This document shows, in pieces, positions 9,566 to 19,400 of a stretch of DNA of 64,000 nt. The position numbers were made by a program, and so were the translations under genes. Source of the DNA: Prevotella sp. oral taxon 299 str. F0039 (GTDB lineage Bacteria > Bacteroidota > Bacteroidia > Bacteroidales > Bacteroidaceae); the NCBI RefSeq assembly GCF_000163055.2, contig NC_022111.1, positions 992,001-1,056,000 on the forward strand, read 5' to 3'. How positions within the stretch are numbered: position 1 is the stretch's first letter; each line of letters begins with the position of its first letter. The notes beneath the pieces are model-generated. The model saw only the letters and a program-made list of their open reading frames with translations, was not told the DNA's origin and searched no databases.

Positions 9566-10921
9566 TTACTTGCTTGGGGCAAACGCCTTAGGGTTTGGAA
9601 TCATCTGAACAAAGTCGAGTGCAGAGTTGTTGAGGTCTTGTAATATACGGCGACCATCATTCACTCGGCTCACCTTACGTGTGATACAGCGGAAGCTGTT
9701 ATCAGGTTTGGAGAAGGCATAGCTAGCATCAAGCGACTTCTGGAAAGCCTTTGGCGACACATAACCATCGGCATTGGGGTTGATAACCTCAACGGCATCG
9801 ATGATAGATGTGTTCGGAATTTGCATGTAAGTAAAGTGACTGCCTTTCTTGGGGTCGATAAATGGACGGCGATATTCGGGTAACTTGCTGGGAGAAGGAT
9901 GGCGGAAGATGACGTAACCCTCTTTACCGTTGCGCGAAAGGCGCATGTATTTGTTACTACCTTTCTTTATAATCATCATATTTGCGGCACTCTTGTTATC
10001 CAATACCTCGTAGCCGGGGTACACAACATCAAACTCTGCCTTGCTTAGGTCGAGCGTTGAGTCGGGCCATTCGGGTGTAACTTGCTTGCCCGATGACGTG
10101 GTAAAGGGTTGTTTATAGTTCTGTGCGAAGGGCGCAATGATAAAGCTTTCGCCGGGTTTGATGGGATAATCCTTGCCCGAACCAGGCACCATGATAACTA
10201 CATCGCCGTAAACGTACTTGCTGTTTGCGCCTTCCGTGTCGGCCATACCTTCTGATTTGCTCCAATCGAACGCGCCACTGGGGGTTGTATAGATATTCTT
10301 ATCCTTGTAAGGATGCGGCTTTCCATCGGCCAAAAAGCCGTAACGGTTCATCGTTGTGAGTGCAAAACAAAGGCTATCGGCATAAAGTGTGCGCGAAGAG
10401 TTGTTGTAGATCTCGATAAAACGATCGTCTTCGCCTGCTGCTTTCTTGCTATCCGACCCTGCATAGTATATCGTTTTGAGAACGAAATCATCAGTTGTGG
10501 ACGTGGTTAGCACCAAATTGATAGTCGTTTCTTTGTTGGGTTGAAGTTGTACGCCCGTTGCAGCGGCCGAGAAAAGCACATCTTCGGTACTCTTTTCGCC
10601 TGTAATTTCGTTGTATTCGCTGGCAGGCAGGGTGTAGCTAGCCGTTATATCGTACATGTCTACAGGCAGATTGGGCAACTGCACCGTGCCGTTGACGGTG
10701 GTTTCGTAAGCTGTTTCTTTCCCGGTGCTGGTGTTGCGCAAGGTAATTGCAACCTTTTGGGCTTTCGCTTTCTCGAAAGCCTTGTCGATTTTAACGCTTA
10801 CTTTCACCGATGCACTTGACACTTCGGGTGCGTCATTTTCGCTACAAGCAGTGAAGATAATGGGCATGACCATCATCATAAATAGGGCGATACGGTTGCC
10901 CCAATGTTTTGTTTTTTTCAT
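9566..10921 (-). CDS. DUF4876-like surface lipoprotein, module A
   Basis: 451 residues, lipobox IFTAC with Cys at 26. The N-terminal part (about 35-145) is an Ig/B-domain-like beta module (KVAITLRNTSTGKETAYETT, LPVDMYDITASY). It is followed by a lamin-tail-like domain with YYAGSDSKKAAGEDDRFIEI, YNNSSRTLYADSL and PIKPGESFIIAPFAQN. This layout matches the DUF4876 family of Bacteroidetes lipoproteins (family from memory). The paralogue at 53758-55029 has the same landmarks. It follows the TonB receptor by 58 bases and probably acts as a surface-exposed ligand-binding partner; the ligand is unknown. Confidence 0.82.
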   Translation of the reverse strand: MKKTKHWGNRIALFMMMVMPIIFTACSENDAPEVSSASVKVSVKIDKAFEKAKAQKVAITLRNTSTGKETAYETTVNGTVQLPNLPVDMYDITASYTLPASEYNEITGEKSTEDVLFSAAATGVQLQPNKETTINLVLTTSTTDDFVLKTIYYAGSDSKKAAGEDDRFIEIYNNSSRTLYADSLCFALTTMNRYGFLADGKPHPYKDKNIYTTPSGAFDWSKSEGMADTEGANSKYVYGDVVIMVPGSGKDYPIKPGESFIIAPFAQNYKQPFTTSSGKQVTPEWPDSTLDLSKAEFDVVYPGYEVLDNKSAANMMIIKKGSNKYMRLSRNGKEGYVIFRHPSPSKLPEYRRPFIDPKKGSHFTYMQIPNTSIIDAVEVINPNADGYVSPKAFQKSLDASYAFSKPDNSFRCITRKVSRVNDGRRILQDLNNSALDFVQMIPNPKAFAPSK

Positions 10922-10979
10922 TTTGTTATGTATTTATTGTTTGTTTGTGTCGCTTTTGGCGAGCAGCGGATAAGACTAA

Positions 10980-13766
10980 CTAAAACTTGTAGCTAACATC
11001 CATGCTCACCGTTGGTGGCTGATTAAAGTATATTCGTTCGCCTTGGCGTTCTACCCAAGGGCGATAATTGAACACATTATTTATATAGCACGACAGGCGT
11101 AGCTGCTTGCCAATCTCCTTAGACACGCGAAGATGACAATTGGGGACGATGATTGGCTGCGAAATATTTACGGGTTCGTTGTCTTTTAGTCGCAGATACG
11201 TCCAGCGAATGTCCTTTCGTTGCTGCTCGTCGAGGTACACACGACGGAAGTTTTGGTCGATATAGCCGATGGGATAGATGTCGAACCCATGACGATTGAA
11301 GTGCCTGAACCAGAAGTTTTGTAAGCGCAGGTTGAATATCAAGCCAAGGGTGGGTATCTGTTTGGTGAGGCTTAGGGTGGAGATAAGTTCGTGCGAACTG
11401 TTCTTCGTAGGAGCGTAGATGCCCGAAACGGCCTCTTTGTCGAGGTCGATAGACGTGCCCACGCGTTCGCCCTGCTGATGGTAAAGGCTGTAATTGTAAA
11501 CCACCGAGAAGTTAACGCCTAAGCCCAAGGGCTTGATATCGCGCAGGTTGCCAATCCATTCTACGCCTGCATTGCGACTATAAAGCAGGTTGCGGGGCGT
11601 AAAATAATAGTCGATGATGAGTTGGGGGTCGCCCTTTGGTGCGTAAATGGGCCGTTCGTTGGGCGGTTGCGACACCGTTTCGTAATGCTGAACCCACATC
11701 GTATCGAGCACAGCTTCTGAACTAATGCCACGCAAGTCTATTTTAAGATAACCCGTTAGCGAGGTGTTGAAGTTGGCATTGGCATAGGCTGTACCCACTT
11801 CAAAGCTGTGTGTGTAGGGCGAAAGCAAGTTGGGATTGGTGGGATTAACCACTTTGGTTTTGTACATAAAGAGCCGCTCGTTGGCGTTGTTGCTGTAATT
11901 GCTATACACAAGGCGGTCGAAGTACACGTTTTCGGGATATAGAAAAGCCGTGGCAGGTATCTTATAACTGATGCCATAGGCTGCGTTGAAGCTCAATCCA
12001 TTGTCTAACGCCCACATCATATTGATGCGTGGAGAGGCTGCGAAACGTTGGTTTTGGTATTCAAGACGTAGGCCTGCCGTTGTGCTTAACGTTCCGTAAG
12101 CCGTGGGCAACACCAACTTGTCTTGCAGATACATGCCGTATTGGTTCAATTTGATGCGGTTTCGGTATTGATAAGAGCGGTCGCCACGTCCGCCTTGTCC
12201 GCCATCGTAGAACGGAGTCTCTGCGTTGAAAATCTTTCCACGCCCATGATTGGCCTCGTGTCGTGCAAGAACACCCAGACTAAGCGTGTGTGTTGCGCGA
12301 CTCCATTTTAGTGTTCGGCGTGCTTCCACGTTGGCCGAGAGGGCCAAGGGCTTGCCGTCTATCTCCAAAAGGGCTGTGTAATAAGGTGGCGCAACATCGG
12401 TTTCGTGCAGTCCGTTGGTGTAAGCGTCGGTGATAAGGTTCAGTCTGTTATTGGCAATAAACTCTTCGTGCATGTCGTATTGGTGCGACAGGGAGAGCGA
12501 AAAGTTATAGTCGATGCCGTCGATAAGTGCGTTTTGCTGGGGCGAAAGCGCACCACGCAGGGCCAAACGCAGGTTCTGCTGGTCGGTTCGGGTGCGATTA
12601 AGCGTTGCATCGGGGTCGCTTTTCAGTCCGTCAACGTTTTTAGAGAAATCGGCCGAGAGGGTGTTTTCCCATGCCAATGCCCTACTAATGGTGTGTGTCC
12701 ACGTGGCGTTGAGGGCGATGTTGGCGTTTGTTTTCAGCTTGTCGCGCCTGTCGCGGGTGCTGTGCAGATAGTCAATGTTGAGGTTGAGCATACCCCAACG
12801 CTCGCCAAGGGCGAAACCTTTACCCAGCGAAGCATTGAAAATATCGTATTGCACCTTAACGCTACCGTAGAAAGGCGTAAGTCCGGCGCGGCGATTGATG
12901 ATAACGGCGCCGTTACTTAGGTCGCCATACTTGGCTGGAGCAACGCCCGATATAACCTCAACGCTCTCTATCGACGAGGCGGGAATAAGGCGCAAGTCGT
13001 TTCCGCTGCCCACATTCTCGTTGTTATCGGTGTTAAAACGGCGGTCGAACATCTTTATGCCGCCCCACTTTCCGTAGCTGTCGAGCTGCATATTGGTGTT
13101 GTTCGAGAGAGGCGTACCGTCTACCACGTAGGCAATGCCAAAGGCGGCGTTGCGCACATAGTCGTTAAGCTTGTTGCGCGAATAGGCATCGAGTGGGTTT
13201 TGCAAGTCGCCTTGCAGAGCCGAACGCAAGGTTAAGAAACTGGCATTGTGCATGTCGGTGTTGAGAATGGCCTTGCCTGGCAGTGCCTGAACGATGTCTG
13301 CCAAGCTGTAAGCCTGTATGTTGTCGATGGTGTTTCGCTGAATGAGCATCGACGAGTTGCTGTGTCTGGGTGCGCGCGTGGCGTTTACCTGCACGTCTTT
13401 CAGGTAAAGGTTGTTGTCGTCTAGTGCGATGTTTATCTTCTTTTCTTTCGCCACAGCATCGTGCGTAATGGTTAACTGGCGTGTTGCTTTGCCCAGATAC
13501 GACACTGTTAGGCGCGTGCCTTTGGTGGTAAAGAGTGCCGTTTTTAGGCGTAATCGGCCTTGTGCGTCGGCAGTATAGGTAAGGCCGGCACTCTCTACGA
13601 TAACAGTGGCGTAGGGTAAGGCCTGCCCATTGCGGTCGATAATGGTCAATGAGATGTTCTCGTCTGTGGATTGGGCGTGTGCAAACTGGTTACAAACGCA
13701 CGCCAAAGTGATGAACAAAACCATAACACGTATTCCTCCCCATAGAATTCGTGTGGGAAACTTCAT
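10980..13766 (-). CDS. TonB-dependent outer-membrane receptor, module A
   Basis: 928 residues from the chosen ATG at 13766 (MKFPTRIL), which puts a normal signal peptide (ending FAHAQ) at the N-terminus; an in-frame ATG 36 bases upstream would add a charged extension. Order: carboxypeptidase-regulatory-like domain (about 35-110, SLTIIDRNGQALPYATVIVE), plug (AYVVDGTPLSNN, SVEVISGVAPAKYGDLSNGA), then a barrel ending MDVSYKF with the terminal Phe. It energises uptake of an unknown ligand across the outer membrane. First gene of module A; promoter at 13822-13850. Homologous to the receptor at 56964-59699. Confidence 0.92.
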   Translation of the reverse strand: MKFPTRILWGGIRVMVLFITLACVCNQFAHAQSTDENISLTIIDRNGQALPYATVIVESAGLTYTADAQGRLRLKTALFTTKGTRLTVSYLGKATRQLTITHDAVAKEKKINIALDDNNLYLKDVQVNATRAPRHSNSSMLIQRNTIDNIQAYSLADIVQALPGKAILNTDMHNASFLTLRSALQGDLQNPLDAYSRNKLNDYVRNAAFGIAYVVDGTPLSNNTNMQLDSYGKWGGIKMFDRRFNTDNNENVGSGNDLRLIPASSIESVEVISGVAPAKYGDLSNGAVIINRRAGLTPFYGSVKVQYDIFNASLGKGFALGERWGMLNLNIDYLHSTRDRRDKLKTNANIALNATWTHTISRALAWENTLSADFSKNVDGLKSDPDATLNRTRTDQQNLRLALRGALSPQQNALIDGIDYNFSLSLSHQYDMHEEFIANNRLNLITDAYTNGLHETDVAPPYYTALLEIDGKPLALSANVEARRTLKWSRATHTLSLGVLARHEANHGRGKIFNAETPFYDGGQGGRGDRSYQYRNRIKLNQYGMYLQDKLVLPTAYGTLSTTAGLRLEYQNQRFAASPRINMMWALDNGLSFNAAYGISYKIPATAFLYPENVYFDRLVYSNYSNNANERLFMYKTKVVNPTNPNLLSPYTHSFEVGTAYANANFNTSLTGYLKIDLRGISSEAVLDTMWVQHYETVSQPPNERPIYAPKGDPQLIIDYYFTPRNLLYSRNAGVEWIGNLRDIKPLGLGVNFSVVYNYSLYHQQGERVGTSIDLDKEAVSGIYAPTKNSSHELISTLSLTKQIPTLGLIFNLRLQNFWFRHFNRHGFDIYPIGYIDQNFRRVYLDEQQRKDIRWTYLRLKDNEPVNISQPIIVPNCHLRVSKEIGKQLRLSCYINNVFNYRPWVERQGERIYFNQPPTVSMDVSYKF

Positions 13767-13821
13767 ATCTTTTTTGTCTTTTTCTTGTCCTGTTAAGTGC
13801 AAAGTGTACTATGTAATTTGT

Positions 13822-13856
13822 AAAGTTAGGTGTTTATAACGAATTGGGCAATACCT
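13822..13856 (-). promoter_or_regulatory. Module A promoter, same layout as module B
   Basis: On the minus strand AGGTATTGC (13848-13856), 19 bases, then TAACTTT (13822-13828). This fits a -33 TTG and -7 TAnnTTT arrangement. Module B has AGGTATTGC, 19 bases and TAACTTTG, although the spacer sequences differ. It lies about 55 bases before the receptor start. Confidence 0.7.
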
Positions 13857-13869
13857 ATATATAGGTATT
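13850..13869. promoter_or_regulatory. 20-bp perfect palindrome over the module A -33 region
   Basis: AATACCTATATATAGGTATT is a perfect dyad that includes the AGGTATT of the -33 side. Position suggests an operator; the regulator is unknown. Module B keeps only one half-site. Confidence 0.5.
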
Positions 13870-13895
13870 TATGGGAAGGAAAGTGGAGGAAGGCC

Positions 13896-14148
13896 CCCCC
13901 AACCGGCCTCACCCCCAGCCCCTCTCCAAGGGGAGAGGGGAGTGATTAGCCTTGTTTTCTCTAAAGCGTTACAGCAAAAAATGCTGGAACATGGCCGTTA
14001 AACTATGGCGCAATGTACCATCAAAGGATGGAGTATTCCAAGAAAAGGGTAGAATACGAATAGGCGAAGAGTAAAATACAAATAAGTAAATAGTTAATGA
14101 TTAACAAATAAATAGTAAACGATTAACAAGTAAAAGCAATGCTATTGC
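13896..14148. repeat. Right arm of the 253-bp perfect inverted repeat
   Basis: Exact reverse complement of 4718-4970. It carries only one 22-nt unit (14126-14147), whereas the left arm joins a complete four-unit array. This suggests the right arm was copied from the left locus (inference). Confidence 0.95.
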
Positions 14149-14345
14149 GAACCAAGACAAACGAAGATGTATTCCGTAAAGAATTCTGGAAGATTTTTAT
14201 AAAATATAAAAGAAAATAGATGAAGAACTTATCTTGAACGAAAGAGAATGAAAAGGGTACAGAAAGTAGCTGAAAACAAATCGGCTAAGGACGTGAAAGA
14301 ATAGAAAAAAGATAGCACATATCCACCAAGAGACATCGAGAGACG

Positions 14346-14386
14346 AGCAAAAAGAAACACAGGTATGAAACTAACCATACCTGTGT
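14346..14386 (-). terminator. Terminator downstream of the SusC/SusD pair
   Basis: ACACAGGTATG (14357-14367) pairs perfectly with 14376-14386 around an 8-nt loop; the minus strand then reads TTCTTTTTG. It lies about 185 bases beyond the SusD stop. Confidence 0.65.
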
Positions 14387-14570
14387 TGGTGAAAAACAGA
14401 GCTGAAATAATCTCATTTCCCTAGTTATACTACCTATACAAAAGCTCTGTTTTCAATACTTAAAATCTACTACACCTTTTACATAATAACTACCTTTTAA
14501 GACTTTCTTTTTGACTTTTATTTTAACATAACATAAGAAAAGAAATGTAGTAGACTATTTTTATACCCCT

Positions 14571-16430
14571 TTAGGGTTGTGTTCTAAAGTTATTTGGCTT
14601 CTTCCAAGCTCCTTTTTCATCGTTGGTATCGTCTACATCCCACCACAATCGCTTGCCTTGACTATTCATATTCTGAAGCTCTTGATGGCTTGTGAAATAT
14701 TGATTACCTGCTTCTGAGTTTGGATAGGAAATGCGTTTGATCATCTTTCCGCTAGGAACATCGCCACCACTACTATTAGTTAGCTGATTAAGTATGCGTG
14801 GATAGTCTGTTCTTCTCAATTCTGCCCAGCCTTCATTTCCATTTGGAAAGATTGCCATCCATTTCTGTGTGATAATCGCTTCGAGCACTTTTTCTTTATC
14901 ACCGCTATTAAATGTGCCATCGTTTAGTACCTTTAAACCTGCCATGTAGCTGTCTGCAGCCCCTGAAAGATTGGTATTTTGAGGAATCATATAATAGTCT
15001 AACGAAGCCTTTACACCTGCTTTAAAATAGTCTTCAACACTCATTGTAAGTCCACTTGCAGTCCAACCACGCAATACAGCCTCTGCTTTTAAGAACAAAC
15101 TTTCGGCATATCCCAACCAAACAGTGGGCTGAGCATAGTTAAACCAATAGTTAGGATTAAGCTGATGCGATGCTGGTTTGGGTTGAGATCGTGTGATACT
15201 ATACATCAATGTGCCCATAGAAATGTCGGGAACTTGCGCTCCTCGCTTGCAACCTTTGAAGTCTTCACGAAGACTTTCCTCACCTGCTGCGATCGTATTG
15301 CTTGTCATTCCACCTCGATACCAGCACACTAAGCAACGAGGGTCAATCACTTTCTCTTCGAATTTATTTCTACCTTTCTTTATTTTGTAGGTTCCTCCGC
15401 CTGTAGAAAGATTGCGATAGAACTGTTCAAGATCGTAAGACATCACGCTTTCTCCACCATAAGCAACACTACACATAGCCAAAACGTTTTCGTTTCCACC
15501 ATCTTCTAGACCGCCAAGTGCCACTGATGCGTGTTTAGGAACAGTTTGCATGTTGTCGGCATTGCTTGACATTAAACCATATTTGTTGTTCAATGCAGCC
15601 TCAGCTTCAGTCTTTGCACGAGCAGGATCAATGTTAGAAATGCGCAAAGCCATACGCAAACGCAATGTATTTGCGAATCGTAACCACTTGTTTACATCGC
15701 CAAAGTAGCATATATCTTGTTTATCTACATTGTATTGGGTTTTGTCTTCGGGTGCAATACTATCCACAGCTTGCTCTAACATGCGGAACATTGCATCATA
15801 AACCTCTTGTTGCGTGTCGTAAGCAACATTGTTGGTTTCGGGTATTCTCGCACGAACATACTCTCTAAAAGGCATCGAACCATAGGTATCTGTATTGGCA
15901 AGAGCCAAGAAAGCATAGTAGATGCGAGTGATGTAGAACATGTTTTTATAGTGTTCTGGATGGTCGTTAAACTTAAAAGCACGCAAAAGGTCTCTATATT
16001 CGCTTGAACGATGCTCATAAAAGTGTCGCCAACGTGCTCCAGACCAGCCGTCTCCATAGTTATAATCAGATGTTTTTCCTGCGTGTTTAGGTTGATTATT
16101 AGCCACAAAGCCTGCATAAATGTCGTGCGATAGGTTAGTGGTTATTTGATAATCGTTATAATATCCTTCGTATAAAAAGTTGCGAAAGATAGCAGGAGCA
16201 TCTGCAAGTTTACTCTTAAGATTCACGGAATCATTTGCAGATACAGCGAAGTCGATATTGATATCGGCATATTTTGAATTGTCTTTCTCCACATTTATCT
16301 CTTTAGATTGAGAAGAATTATCGGGCAATTCGTATGGGTTTTTACTTAAATCATTTAGATCGTAGCAACCAACAAGGGCACTAACGGCAGTCAAGTATAT
16401 TGTTTTTCTTATGAATTGACAAGCTTTCAT
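14571..16430 (-). CDS. SusD/RagB-family nutrient-binding lipoprotein
   Basis: 619 residues with lipobox ALVGC (Cys 22). N-terminal YDLNDLSKNPYELPD, TPR-rich helices (FNDHPEHYKNMFYITRIYYA, LRFANTLRLRMALRI), the PTVWLGYAESLFLKAEAV segment and the C-terminal WAELRRTDYPRI are typical of the SusD-like_2 branch. It sits 12 bases after the SusC gene and forms the lid of that transporter at the cell surface. No glycosidase, protease or sigma/anti-sigma gene adjoins, so the nutrient cannot be named from context. Confidence 0.93.
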   Translation of the reverse strand: MKACQFIRKTIYLTAVSALVGCYDLNDLSKNPYELPDNSSQSKEINVEKDNSKYADINIDFAVSANDSVNLKSKLADAPAIFRNFLYEGYYNDYQITTNLSHDIYAGFVANNQPKHAGKTSDYNYGDGWSGARWRHFYEHRSSEYRDLLRAFKFNDHPEHYKNMFYITRIYYAFLALANTDTYGSMPFREYVRARIPETNNVAYDTQQEVYDAMFRMLEQAVDSIAPEDKTQYNVDKQDICYFGDVNKWLRFANTLRLRMALRISNIDPARAKTEAEAALNNKYGLMSSNADNMQTVPKHASVALGGLEDGGNENVLAMCSVAYGGESVMSYDLEQFYRNLSTGGGTYKIKKGRNKFEEKVIDPRCLVCWYRGGMTSNTIAAGEESLREDFKGCKRGAQVPDISMGTLMYSITRSQPKPASHQLNPNYWFNYAQPTVWLGYAESLFLKAEAVLRGWTASGLTMSVEDYFKAGVKASLDYYMIPQNTNLSGAADSYMAGLKVLNDGTFNSGDKEKVLEAIITQKWMAIFPNGNEGWAELRRTDYPRILNQLTNSSGGDVPSGKMIKRISYPNSEAGNQYFTSHQELQNMNSQGKRLWWDVDDTNDEKGAWKKPNNFRTQP

Positions 16431-16442
16431 ATCTTTATTACA

Positions 16443-19400
16443 TTAAAATCCAACGTTAATAGAGAAACCAAAGGTTCGTGTATAGGGCACTGCAGCAAAG
16501 TCGAGTGCTTGAGAAAACATCGTAGTATCATAGCCACCATCAGGATTTCCTGGTGTGTGTTTCATCAAGAAGCAGAGGTTTCGTGCCACAAATGATAGCT
16601 TTAAGGCTGTGAAAGGTGTTTTTCTTAGGACGCTTTTAGGGAAACTATAGCCCAAAGACAATTCCTTTAACTTGATATAAGATGCGCTATGAACAAACTC
16701 TTCGGCATAACCTTTCTGCGATTTGTATATACCTATGGTTGAATAATATGCCTGAGCACTCACTGGAATGTCGTTAATTGAACCATCTTCTTTCACTCCT
16801 GGCACTACCATATAATAGTCTTTCACACCTGATATCTCTTTATATTCACCACGATTCAATGTTCTTTCTGATGTACCAACAGAGGTTGCCATACCTTCAG
16901 ACACTGATACTATACTGCCACCAAAGCGCATATCGAACATAGCTGTTAATGAAATGCCTTTGAAAGTCAATGAAGGTGTAACCGACATCAATAGATCTGG
17001 TTGTATATTTCCAATGGGATTGTTCAACAAATACTGTTCCAAATTACCATTTCCAGTGGCTGGTTGGGGTAATCCTTGTGCGTTAACTATCACCTGACCA
17101 GCATTGTTTCGCTTGATAAGATTATTGGCATAGATATCTCCAAGCTTTCCTCCTACAACCGCACCAACACGTACTGGCATGTTGTTATCACCATTAAAGT
17201 AGATGCGTTGCACTCCTGGTGCAAGTTCTTTCACGATAGAACTATTGTGAGCAAAGTTCATATTGAGATTGAAGGTCAAATCTTTTGTTTTAATAGGAGT
17301 GGTATAAACCATCATTTCTATACCTTTATTCAATATCTTTCCTGCGTTAACCCACTGCTGAGACCATGGTGCTGCGGCATCAACTAACATCGATTGGTTG
17401 CGTGTTACACTATAATAATATGTAAAATCGAAGCCTAATCGGTTGTTAAGGAACTTCATATCAAGACCCAATTCATACGAAGTTTTGATTTCAGGTTTAA
17501 GCATATCGTTCATCTTTATGGTGTTAACAACCGGCTTTCTTATACCTGTTTCAAATTCAAACTTACGTGTATTATATAGATTATAGGGGCTTGGATCCTT
17601 ACCAACTTGTGCTAATGAGGTTCTCATCTTTGCGAAAGTAACCCATGAAGGCAATGGTTTATCTATCGATTTCATAAAGTCTGAAAGCATAAAGCTAACA
17701 CTTGCAGAAGGATAGAAGAATGAGTTTTGACCCTTTGGAAGGGTAGATGACCAGTCGTTTCGTGCGGTTAAGTCGAGTGAAAGATATTCAGAATAAGCCA
17801 ATTGAGCCGATGCAAACACCGAATACATCGCTCTATTAAATCCGTTATCGCTACCACTTACGAGCTTACCACCTGTGTTATACACCCAAACATCTTTGTT
17901 TAACATGTTTTGAACGCCTCCTTGAAATAGCTCATACTTTTGATACATCACATTACCACCTAGCGAATAATCAACTCTAAACTTTGGAGTTAGCTGATTA
18001 TTACCTAGCAATAGCATTTGAATATTGTGTTCAAAGTGATTCTCTTCGCCACGTTGCATTCCGTCAGTTGTGATCTTATCTTGCCAAGTTGATGTGCCAG
18101 TGGTTATCGCTTGGTCTGCTAAACTAAGGTCAGATGTTTGCAATCGAGTTCTATAATAATCGAAAGAGTATTTCGCATTGAGCTTTAAGTTATCAAAAAT
18201 GTTGATGTTTGCGCCATAATAACCAAAGGCTCTCCATCGTTCATCGCTGTTTTTATAGCGGTGACGAACATAATATGGGTTTGAATAATGTTGGTTTGGA
18301 CCGAACCAGTTGCGGTGAATCTGGGTCTCAGAGCTTTGGTTTTCTTCCAAACTTCTTAACGAAACGTTACCTGGAATGAGTAGAAGTTGAGCCACTTCAC
18401 CATTCAATCCAAGTAAAGGACGATTGCAAGCCTTCATATGAGACAATGAGATCTTACCATCAAGAGAAAGGTATTTGTTCACAACAGTACCAGCATTAAG
18501 ATCGATAGACAATTTATCTAAGGTTTCATTCTTAAACAATCCCTTGTTATCATTGTAGCCAATAGAAAGGCGATAATGTCCTTTTTCGCTGTTATTGCCT
18601 AGTGCAACGGTATGAAATTGCGAAAAACCCGTATTAAAATAATCACGAAGTTTGTCGCCAGTGTATCGATAAGGCGATTTGCTTCCATACCAGTTGTATT
18701 CCTCGTGTCCATCTAACTCAGGACCAAAAGATAACTCTCCGTTCAAACTTTCAATGTCTCCACTGGTATTGCGTTTATAATTTACAGCACCATTGCTACC
18801 TTGACCGAATCTATTTTGCATCTTAATGGCTTGCGAAACGCTACTCCATGTAAAGTTTCCATTATAACTCACACCAAAACCTGCTTTGTTTGCGCCTTTT
18901 TTTGTGGTGACTAAAATCACGCCATTACCTGCTCTTGAACCATAAAGAGCCGCTGCATTAGGACCTTTTAGTACCGAAATGCTTTCAATATCGTCTGGGT
19001 TAATGTCTAAAGAAGTACCTCCTCGGTCGTAACCTCCATAGGCAGAAGCATTTGAAGTGTTGTTATCTGAAAAGGGAACTCCATCTACAATCCATAAAGG
19101 TTGGTTGTTGTCGGTGAGCGAAGAGTTACCTCTTATGGTAATTTTGGTAGATCCTCCAAGACCAGTACTGGCGGTATTCATTTGCAAACCCGCAACTTTT
19201 CCCGACAAAGCACCCACAACAGATGGGTCACCAGTGGTGTTCAAAGCATCGCTTTTGATGTCTTGCACCGAGTAGCCCAACATCTTTTTATCTCTTTTAA
19301 TACCCAAAGCTGTTACAACCACTTCGTCTAATGCCTTTGAATCGACGTCCATTGTTGTTGTAATAGCATCTTTACCATGGGCTTTCATCTCTTTGGTTTT

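Larger units (their letters stand above)
13803..14570. other. Intergenic region between SusD-like gene and module A
   Basis: 768 bases. It holds the module A promoter and palindrome (13822-13869), the right arm of the inverted repeat (13896-14148), a single truncated 22-nt unit inside that arm, and the SusD-side terminator (14346-14386). The stretch 14150-14340 is purine-rich with nothing recognised. Confidence 0.8.
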
